From positions 1,550,001 to 1,614,000 of the forward strand of contig CP064987.1 in NCBI GenBank assembly GCA_016699835.1: DNA of 64,000 nt, in the 5' to 3' direction. The stretch is from Phycisphaerales bacterium (GTDB lineage Bacteria; Planctomycetota; Phycisphaerae; Phycisphaerales; UBA1924). Positions 8,734 to 15,922 of this stretch are shown here, piece after piece. Both the position numbers and the translations under genes were made by a program. The notes beneath the pieces are model-generated. The model searched no databases and had not been told where the DNA came from. It saw only the letters and a program-made list of their open reading frames with translations. The first letter of the stretch is position 1. Each line of letters begins with the position of its first letter.

Positions 8734-9328
8734 GGTCTCAAACCCTCATTAACTCTCGATTTGCGCAATATTTGCGCAACATGTGCCGCGAGGATTATCG
8801 AGATGAGGGTAGGGAGATGACGCGTGGGACTGAGTCAGGAAGAAGTTACGGTTTTGCTAAAGATGATCGATCGCGTGTGGTGAGGAAATTTGGCGGGTGT
8901 GAGGGTGAAGGTCCGAAGAAAATGTGGCTCGCGCCGGTTTGTGTTTGCTCACGTCGCGGGGTACGATCGTGACCCCAGCGAAGGAGGAAATCCTCGTCGC
9001 GGGGGAAGATCCACGCGTGGCGGCAGGATTGCTGGTGCGTGGTTCGACATCGAGAGTGGGTTCTCGGGCGTCGTTCGCCTCGTGGGTACCTTCTCGGTGG
9101 AATTGGGAATGGGCGTGGGCATCGTGCCCAAGGCCCGGCTCGGTCGCGTCGGTGGTGGATGTGTCCGAATCGCGAATGATGACTTTCTTGGGACATTGTG
9201 GTTTTTCCAGGGATGGAGCCGAATCGCACACGGGTGTTCCGCGTGCGTGAGAAGACGTCTACCGCCGTCCAGGGGCGGTCGATCCTGGTTTGGATTGGTT
9301 TCGAAACCTTGTGCACAGGAGTGATCAG
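8734..9328. other. Intergenic region between response regulator and porin
   Basis: These 595 bp separate two divergent genes and should hold both promoters. I see the direct repeat at 8761-8782 near the regulator. On the porin side there is an AGGAG ribosome site just before the start at 9329. I see no convincing small gene or RNA in the rest. Confidence 0.6.
8761..8782 (-). promoter_or_regulatory. PHO-box-like tandem 11-bp direct repeat
   Basis: Plus strand reads TTGCGCAATAT then TTGCGCAACAT: two 11-bp units differing at one base, each holding the palindrome TTGCGCAA. The period of 11 bp and the conserved-7-plus-AT-rich-4 layout are those of PhoB binding sites. The site ends about 8 nt before a TTAATG that could be the -10 of the regulator promoter, so it occupies the -35 zone, as expected for activation by a PhoB-like protein. 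Confidence 0.5.
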
Positions 9329-10609
9329 ATGAGTCCGACCCGTTTCATTTCGTTGGCCTCGGGGCTTGCGCTTTCGTTCAGCGCGGCACTCGCGGGTCAG
9401 AATGCCAGCCTCGACCTGAACCGCCAGTACGGCGCGGAGTTGCAGGCCGACGCCCAGGCCCGTTCGAGCAGCCTGCTCGATGGTGGCGCGACGTACGCCA
9501 ATGGCGAGCACATCCTGACGGATGGGTCCGGCGACAACACCCTCGCCCTCGGCGGGACCGCTCAGTTCCGCTACCGCCTTGGCCTCCGCTCGGATGATCC
9601 GCCGGTCGGCGCCGACAACGGCACGACGATGGGCTTCGACTTCGGCGCGGTCCGCGCCTGGGCCCACGGCAATGTGTACGCCAGCAACATGCACTACCGC
9701 ATCCAGACCCTCTTCACCAACGACGGCACGTTCGTCCTCGAAGACGCGTACGGCGTGTACGACATGGAGAACGGGCTGAGCTGGAAGTTCGGTCAGTTCA
9801 AGCTCCCCTTCCTCCGCGAGGAGAACATCGACCTCGAGCGTCAGCTGGCGGTCGATCGCTCCGAGACCAACTATTTCTTCACCCAGGGCTACAGCCAGGG
9901 CATCCAGTTCATGTATGCCCAGGATCAGTGGCGCCTCCAGGGCGGATTCAGCGATGGCACCCTGAGCGGCAACACGGCGTACAACAGCGCCGGTGAAGCG
10001 GACTGGGCCTTCAACGCCCGCTTCGACTACATGTTCGCCGGGACCGACTGGAACCGCTTCGAGCAGTTCACCAGCTGGCTGTCGGCTCCGACCGACCTCG
10101 CCGGTGTCGCGGGCGCGGCCCTCATCTATGAATCCTTCGGCAGCACCAACCCCTCGGGAACGGAAGTCACGAACTTCATGTTCACGATCGACACGGCCCT
10201 CCAGGGCCAGGGCTGGAACGCCTACGGAGCGATCGTCGGCAATACCGAAGACGTCGATGGCGCCGACTCGGTGACGAACTTCGGCCTGGTCCTCCAGGGC
10301 GGCATGTTCATCAACAACCAGGTCGAACTCTTCGGCCGCTTCGACGCGATCTTCCTCGACCTGCCCGACGGCTCGACGCAGGACGACAACCTCATGTTCA
10401 TCACCGCTGGTGCGAACTACTACCTCTCCCAAGAGAGCCACGCGGCACGCTTCACGGCCGACATCGTCTTCTCGCTCAACGAGACCGGCTTCGATGACGG
10501 CGGCGGCAACCTTGACACCTTCCTCGCGGGCGGCACCCAGACGGGTATCCTCGGCGATCCGTCGTCGGGCGAAGTCGTCCTCCGCCTCCAGGCTTCGTTC
10601 ATCTACTAA
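9329..10609 (+). CDS. Outer-membrane porin, phosphate-selective (OprO/OprP-like) type
   Basis: The product has 426 residues from the ATG at 9329, preceded by AGGAG. A signal peptide (about 1-23) is cleaved near AALAG/Q. The rest is a beta-barrel with alternating aromatic strands and typical short turns, e.g. FGQFKLPFLREENIDLERQL and YSQGIQFMYAQDQWRLQGGF. It ends in FIY, an aromatic C-terminus usual for barrel assembly. The GQFKLPFL...ER...RS pattern is that of the phosphate-selective porin O/P family. With the PhoB/PhoR-like genes divergent to it, a role in anion or phosphate uptake is plausible but inferred. Confidence 0.85.
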   Translation: MSPTRFISLASGLALSFSAALAGQNASLDLNRQYGAELQADAQARSSSLLDGGATYANGEHILTDGSGDNTLALGGTAQFRYRLGLRSDDPPVGADNGTTMGFDFGAVRAWAHGNVYASNMHYRIQTLFTNDGTFVLEDAYGVYDMENGLSWKFGQFKLPFLREENIDLERQLAVDRSETNYFFTQGYSQGIQFMYAQDQWRLQGGFSDGTLSGNTAYNSAGEADWAFNARFDYMFAGTDWNRFEQFTSWLSAPTDLAGVAGAALIYESFGSTNPSGTEVTNFMFTIDTALQGQGWNAYGAIVGNTEDVDGADSVTNFGLVLQGGMFINNQVELFGRFDAIFLDLPDGSTQDDNLMFITAGANYYLSQESHAARFTADIVFSLNETGFDDGGGNLDTFLAGGTQTGILGDPSSGEVVLRLQASFIY

Positions 10610-10661
10610 ATCCCCTCCGGCGGGGGCCTGAATGGCTCCTTGCCTGAGGCACGAATCTCAC

Positions 10662-10698
10662 ACCGGCCGGTCCTTCGGGATCGGCCGGTTCTTTTTTT
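10662..10698 (+). terminator. Rho-independent terminator of the porin gene
   Basis: ACCGGCCGGTCC and GGATCGGCCGGT form a 12-bp stem (one G-T pair) closed by a TTCG tetraloop. It is followed by TTCTTTTTTT. It lies 52 bp after the porin stop. Confidence 0.9.
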
Positions 10699-10983
10699 GA
10701 GTTCTGGTGGCGCGAGGCGAGGGAAAGTGCCGCACCCCAGGGTGGAGTCCGGCCGTATGACCATGGTTGGGAATGCGGATGCCAGGGCGAGCAGGAGGGT
10801 GGGCTTGCTGGTATCCTTTGGGTCCGTTGGTTCGGGCGACGCGGCGGTGTCGCGGGCTTGGATTGACGTTTGGTCTTTGATTGTGTGATTGTTGTTCGAG
10901 CGATGGGAGGCCCGGCCGGCGGTGTCGGCGTGGCGTTCGGCTCGGATCGAGATGGCTCATACAAGCAGGCGGTGCGCATCGTG

Positions 10984-12723
10984 ATGTTGACGAACATGCT
11001 GGGACAGGCGTTGTCGGTTTCGACGCTGGGGAACGGGGTGATGCTGGTTTCGGCGTGGAAGCCGTTTCTGGTGTTGCTGCCTTTGCTGCCGTGGCTGTGG
11101 CTGGTGACAAAGGTCTTTGACAAGCACTGCTCACGATTCCACCTGGCGAAGGAGAACTGGAATCTCGTGCACTTGTGCGTCGGGCTGATCGCGGTCCTCA
11201 TGGCGTTCGCGATGCCGATCGCGGGCGAGGGAGCGATCTGGGCGGGACTTGGCGCGATGATCGTGCTGCTGGCGATCGACGTCACGGTGTTCACGATGGT
11301 GGTGAACAAGGACGACCGCGTCCCCGAGGAGCACCACCTCACGCTGGATTTCTCGAAGTATCGCGAGGCACGGGCACAGAAGGCGGCCGACAAGAAGCAG
11401 GGGAAGGCGGAACTCGTGCTCCGCACGCCCGACAAGCAGTTGATCGCGGTCCCGATGGTGGACTCGCCCGAGTTCGAGTTGCGGACCGCATCCGAGGCGC
11501 TCTATATCTCGGCAGTCCGTCAGCGGGCGACGCAGATCGAGATCGCGCCCGTCGCGGGTGGTGTGGGTGGACAGGCGATGTATGCCGCGTCGTACATGAC
11601 CGACGGCGTGCGGACGCAGGGGGACACGATGCCGCCCGCGAATGCGATGCGGGTGATCGATTTCTGGAAGCACGCGGCGGGCCTGGACGTCGCCGAGCGA
11701 CGCAAGCGCCAGTCGGGTGACACCATGGTGGAGCAGGAGGGAAGCAAGAAGAAACTCCGCGTGGTGACGATCGGTTCACAGGCGGGCGTCAAGTGCACGA
11801 TGCTCATCGAGCCCGAGGCCCAGGTTCGCCGCAAACCGGCCGCGCTGGGCCTCCTCGAGCCCCAGATGGAGGAGTTGAAGGCGATCACGGGCGAGGAAGA
11901 GGGCGTCGTGCTGCTGGCGGCCCCACTCGATGGCGGTCGAACGACGACGTTCTACTCGGTCGTGAAGATGCACGACGCGTACACACGGAACATCCAGACC
12001 GTGGAGATCGAGCCCCAGGACACCATCGAGGGCGTGAAGCAGAACATCTTCGAGGTCGTGCCCGATGGTCCCGAGTTCTCGACGTTCGTGCGATCGGTGC
12101 TGCGCCGCGACCCGGACGTGGTGGGTGTCGCGGAACTCCCCGACGCGAGCACGGCGAAGGAGATCGCCAAGGCCGACGTGGAGCGGACTCGGACGTATGT
12201 CTCCCTGCGGGCGGACAACGCGCTGGTCGCGGTCGCGGGGTGGGTGAAGGCTGTGGGAGATCTGGACCAGGGGAGCAAATGTCTGCGAGGCGTCGTGGCG
12301 CAGCGGCTGGTGCGGAAGTTGTGCACGAACTGCCGCGTGCCATATCCCCCGTCGCCGGAGATGCTGAAGAAGTTGGGTCTGCCCGGTGATCGCGTGAAAC
12401 AACTCTTCAAGAAGGGCGGGCAGGTCCTGATCAAGAACAAGCCCGAGATCTGCCCGATGTGCGGCGGGTCGGGCTATCACGGTCAGGAAGGCGTCTTCGA
12501 GATCATGCGGCTCACCGCCGAGGATCGCGCCCTCATCAAGGCTGGGGACATGGGATCACTCCGGACGGAGTTGCGCAAGCGGAACACGATCATGATCCAG
12601 CAGGCCGCGCTCAAGAAGGCCGTGGATGGCGTGACGAGCGTGGAAGAGTTGATGCGAGTGATGGGCGAGGGAAGTCCTTCGCCCCAGCGGGCGCCGAGCG
12701 CCCCGGCGGGCGCGGCGAGTTGA
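10984..12723 (+). CDS. Membrane-anchored, degenerate GspE/PilB-like protein
   Basis: From the ATG at 10984 the product has 579 residues. The start is uncertain (in-frame ATG at 10903, TTG at 10870). Membrane helices lie at about 25-43 and 60-106, which is not normal for a type II secretion/type IV pilus ATPase. The C-terminal two thirds follow the GspE plan. However, the Walker A position reads APLDGGRTTTFYS (about 313-325), where Lys is Arg and the first Gly is Ala. The Walker B segment is VVGVAELPDASTA, keeping one Glu but losing the usual R-D. The C4 zinc motif is kept (CTNC at 447-450, CPMCGGSGYHG at 490). It may be a pseudo-ATPase or scaffold. The CvpA-like gene follows 74 bp downstream. 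Confidence 0.75.
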   Translation: MLTNMLGQALSVSTLGNGVMLVSAWKPFLVLLPLLPWLWLVTKVFDKHCSRFHLAKENWNLVHLCVGLIAVLMAFAMPIAGEGAIWAGLGAMIVLLAIDVTVFTMVVNKDDRVPEEHHLTLDFSKYREARAQKAADKKQGKAELVLRTPDKQLIAVPMVDSPEFELRTASEALYISAVRQRATQIEIAPVAGGVGGQAMYAASYMTDGVRTQGDTMPPANAMRVIDFWKHAAGLDVAERRKRQSGDTMVEQEGSKKKLRVVTIGSQAGVKCTMLIEPEAQVRRKPAALGLLEPQMEELKAITGEEEGVVLLAAPLDGGRTTTFYSVVKMHDAYTRNIQTVEIEPQDTIEGVKQNIFEVVPDGPEFSTFVRSVLRRDPDVVGVAELPDASTAKEIAKADVERTRTYVSLRADNALVAVAGWVKAVGDLDQGSKCLRGVVAQRLVRKLCTNCRVPYPPSPEMLKKLGLPGDRVKQLFKKGGQVLIKNKPEICPMCGGSGYHGQEGVFEIMRLTAEDRALIKAGDMGSLRTELRKRNTIMIQQAALKKAVDGVTSVEELMRVMGEGSPSPQRAPSAPAGAAS

Positions 12724-12797
12724 GGCCGGTGGGTTCGTCGGTTGGTTCCGGTGGTGTTGGGTTGCGTGTGTGAGACTGGTTGGATGGAGTGCTTGCG

Positions 12798-14636
12798 ATG
12801 ATCATGAGTCTTCTGGCGATCGGGCTGTGCGTGCTGGTGCTGGGTGTGTGGGCGGCACGGGGATTTCTGTCGTCGATGATCCACATGGTGTGCACGCTGA
12901 TCGCCGGTGCCGTGGCGTTCGCCTCGTGGGAGCCGATCTCGTACTTCCTGCTCGACTTCGCCAAGGACGGGAGCCAGGTGCTCAGGGATACCGCGTGGGC
13001 GCTCGGGTTGGCGCTGCCGTTCGCCGCGACGCTGGCGATCCTTCGGCTCATCACCAACGCGGTCATCCGCTCCAACGCGACGACGGTCCGCGCCATCGAC
13101 ATGGTCGGCGGCGGGTTGTGCGGCGCGGTCTCGGGGATCATCACCGCGGGCATCATCGTGATCTCCATCCAATTCACACGGTTGGACACGGAGTTCTGGG
13201 GGTATCGCCCGATCGAGTACACGGGGAGCGGGAGCGTGGAGCGGTCCAGCCCGCTGATCTTCCCCGTCGACAAGATCACGGCTAGGACCTACGCGTACTT
13301 CTCGACGCAATCACTCGTGAACGACGAGGACACCTCGCTCGAGCGGCTGTATCCGGATCTGGACATCGTCCCGACGTCGCTGCGAACCACGTTCGGCGAT
13401 GGGAAGGCCAAGAACACGCTGCATCCAGACGACTTTGAGGTCATGGCGCGCTACACCGTCGGCGAGGGACGCAATCTCCCGATCGACCAGTTGCTCGCCG
13501 ACCGATGGGGCGCGGGGGCAGCGCAGAAAGCGACGACTCCCGAGGGCGGGTCGTACCCCAACGGCTCAACGATCCAGGGGTTCGCGATCAAGTTCAATGC
13601 CGGATCGAAGGAGTCGAACGGACAGGTTGTCTTTGGGAATGCCCAGGTGCGCCTGGTGTGCACGGACTCGGAGGGGACGTCGTGGACGTTCTTCCCGATC
13701 GCGGCGGTGATGCAGGCAGAGGCGGCAAAGCTGACGCTTCGTCGATTCCGGTTTGACGCTCCCGATGTGTACTTCGCGTCGGTGGGCGGCTCATCGCATT
13801 CGGGATTCGGCGTGGAGTTTGCCGTCCCGCCAGGCTTTACGCCGGTGGCCCTGTATGTGAAGAACGTTCGCGTGATGGCGAATGAGGGAAGGCTCGCGGT
13901 GCCGGCGGCCCAGTATGCGACGACCGCGGAGCGGGACAACGCCGTGGCCGACGGCTCACTGGCGAACCTCGCGGGTGCGAATCTCGAGGTGGCAGAGAAC
14001 AAGTACGGCGGGAAAACTCCGGGCGAAGTGGCCGAAGGTCCTGTGTCGGTCCGGTTCGATCCGACCAAGTTCGACGACACGACGGGGCTACGGATTTCGG
14101 ATCGGTTGCCGTTCACGCTGCACCTGACGACGGTGCGCGGGCTCACAATAGAAGACGAGCAGAAGAAGAACATCATCTCGCGCGGGATGCAGGCGTTCTC
14201 TCGCGAGGAACTGTCGAACATCCCGCTGGAGCGGTCGCTGCAGGTCCAGCGGCTGAGCGTGACGAACGACACGATCATCGTGCAGATCGACGTGAGCCTT
14301 GGAAAGCAGATGTCGTATATCTCTCGGCCGAACCTGATCGAAGACGACAGCAAGCCCGTGAACCTCGTGGACTCGAACGGGACGACGTATGAGCCGGTGG
14401 GATACGTCTACGAGAACAGCGCCGACGGGAGCAAGACGGTGAGTTACGACCCCGGGCGGCCCATCATGTCGCTTCGAGAGTTGCCCGGACTGAGCAAGAG
14501 CCGTCCGAACGACAAGTTGATGCTGATCTTCCGGGTGAGCCGGGGCGTGAACCTGAAGACGCTGGGCATCGGTGGAGAGACGCTGGCGGAGTTCAAGCCA
14601 CCGATCCTGCTGAACCAGCCGCAGGGGGCGAACTGA
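12798..14636 (+). CDS. CvpA-like membrane protein with large extracytoplasmic domain
   Basis: The product has 612 residues from the ATG at 12798 (GGAG 8 nt upstream). The first 140 residues hold about four hydrophobic helices in the CvpA/colicin-V-production style, with a Gly-rich last helix (IDMVGGGLCGAVSGIITAG). A long polar region of about 470 residues follows. It is beta-rich, with repeated strand-like segments, and resembles nothing I can name. It is probably co-transcribed with the GspE-like gene. The CvpA assignment rests on the helix pattern and is tentative; the function is unknown. Confidence 0.65.
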   Translation: MIMSLLAIGLCVLVLGVWAARGFLSSMIHMVCTLIAGAVAFASWEPISYFLLDFAKDGSQVLRDTAWALGLALPFAATLAILRLITNAVIRSNATTVRAIDMVGGGLCGAVSGIITAGIIVISIQFTRLDTEFWGYRPIEYTGSGSVERSSPLIFPVDKITARTYAYFSTQSLVNDEDTSLERLYPDLDIVPTSLRTTFGDGKAKNTLHPDDFEVMARYTVGEGRNLPIDQLLADRWGAGAAQKATTPEGGSYPNGSTIQGFAIKFNAGSKESNGQVVFGNAQVRLVCTDSEGTSWTFFPIAAVMQAEAAKLTLRRFRFDAPDVYFASVGGSSHSGFGVEFAVPPGFTPVALYVKNVRVMANEGRLAVPAAQYATTAERDNAVADGSLANLAGANLEVAENKYGGKTPGEVAEGPVSVRFDPTKFDDTTGLRISDRLPFTLHLTTVRGLTIEDEQKKNIISRGMQAFSREELSNIPLERSLQVQRLSVTNDTIIVQIDVSLGKQMSYISRPNLIEDDSKPVNLVDSNGTTYEPVGYVYENSADGSKTVSYDPGRPIMSLRELPGLSKSRPNDKLMLIFRVSRGVNLKTLGIGGETLAEFKPPILLNQPQGAN

Positions 14637-14686
14637 GTTCGTCGCGACTCGGCGTCTGCGCAAAATGAATGTTGGAGTCCATGAAC

Positions 14687-14714
14687 ACACGCGGTGAGAA
14701 TGCCGCGTGTTTTC
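14687..14714. terminator. Bidirectional terminator between convergent genes
   Basis: ACACGCGG (14687-14694) and CCGCGTGT (14703-14710) form an 8-bp stem with an 8-nt loop. It is followed by TTTTC on the plus strand and by TTCAT on the minus strand. It lies between the ends of the CvpA-like gene and the convergent 14736-15458 gene and can serve both. Confidence 0.65.
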
Positions 14715-14735
14715 ATTGAAGGATTCGATGGCGGG

Positions 14736-15458
14736 TTAGCTGCTGCCGCCGCGCATGCGCTCGAGGCCTTCGGGGAAGGGATAACTGGGATAGACACCGA
14801 TATGCCCGTATCGCCACATCGCGGGCGGAGCGAAGACATCGCCCCGGAACCCGGCGTCGAACATGGTCCGCAGGACGCTCTCGAAACTCGGCTCCTTCGC
14901 GTCGGCGCCCTCGAGTCGATTCGCCCGGGCGTTGAGGAAGGAGACGGAGGCAACCGGAGAACGCTCGCGACGATCGCGGAGCATCTTGGCGATGGTCTTG
15001 AAGCCCCGGGAGAGGTCGTGGAGGGTGAAGTGGTCACGGCCCCTGGGACGGAGGATGCCCAGGATCAGCAGGCTGTCGAGGTCGAACTTCAGGATGTAGG
15101 GCTCCTTGTCGCCACCCGCGACAGTGGCGACAGAGCCCTGGAACATGCGGGCGTAACTCGTGACCGAGGCGGCGGTCCATTGGCTTGCGGAGACGAGGTC
15201 GCAGAGTTGCGAGACGATGCCCCGGCTGTTGTCCTGGTCGTTGACGCCACAGATCATGGTGCGGTAACGACCGTCGAGGAGGTCGCGGAGCATCTCCTGG
15301 CCCCAGAGGATGCGGATGCGCTCGCCGACGTCCTCGGGGCGCTCGACGCGGGACTCGCCCATGGGCAGGAGCGTGACGCGCTCGCTGGCCTGATCCGAGA
15401 GCATGAGGTGCTCGGCATCCTCGTCATAGAGGCGGAGAGAGGGGTTTGTCCTGGTCAT
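14736..15458 (-). CDS. Hypothetical protein, 240 residues
   Basis: I do not recognise this protein. It is soluble, with no signal peptide or membrane helix, and mixed alpha/beta. It has several notable short stretches (RYRTMICGVNDQDNSRGIVS, YILKFDLDSLLILGILRPRG). It ends in a segment rich in Tyr and Pro (YGHIGVYPSYPFPEGLERM). A good ribosome site (GGAAGGA) lies 8 nt before the ATG at 15458. It is transcribed alone, convergent with the CvpA-like gene and separated from the cytochrome operon by 464 bp. Confidence 0.7.
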   Translation of the reverse strand: MTRTNPSLRLYDEDAEHLMLSDQASERVTLLPMGESRVERPEDVGERIRILWGQEMLRDLLDGRYRTMICGVNDQDNSRGIVSQLCDLVSASQWTAASVTSYARMFQGSVATVAGGDKEPYILKFDLDSLLILGILRPRGRDHFTLHDLSRGFKTIAKMLRDRRERSPVASVSFLNARANRLEGADAKEPSFESVLRTMFDAGFRGDVFAPPAMWRYGHIGVYPSYPFPEGLERMRGGSS

Positions 15459-15922
15459 GGGCGGTCCTTCCTGGTGGTTGGCCGATACAGAACGCGGGGG
15501 TATCGCGGCGCTGAGAGTTCCTGTGACTGTGACAGGTTAGTCCCCGGACAGGCGTTGGGGACTGGTGGTGAGTTCGACACGGAATCGAGTGGGTGGGGTT
15601 GCCCACGACTGCACGCGCACAAGGGCGTGCTGGATAGATCGACGGCAACTCGGCAACTCTCCTGGCGACGGAGCGCTTCGATGCGGAGTTTGATCCGCCG
15701 GTGAGCCCCGGGAATGTGCGGGCCTTACCCGATCGTCAAACAAACTGGCGGCACAATCACCGAACTCCAGGAACGCGAATCGACGTCTACCGAAACGCCC
15801 GCCGCGACCTGTGGCGCGTCGCACTTCTCGCTCCTGGACACCATTTGGGCATCGAATCTCTCGCACCAACCGGCCAACATGGATTTATGTAGCGGACCGA
15901 ACGTTGCACATCGCACGAAAGA
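15459..15922. other. Intergenic region, no gene seen
   Basis: These 464 bp lie between the stop of the 37-heme cytochrome and the start of the 240-residue hypothetical gene (both on the minus strand). Short open frames exist but have shadow-like composition, and I see no clear terminator hairpin or RNA. Confidence 0.5.

Noticed and set aside
8734..9328. Small gene in the response regulator/porin spacer
   Set aside because: Short open frames have no ribosome site or recognisable composition; the spacer is better explained as two promoters.
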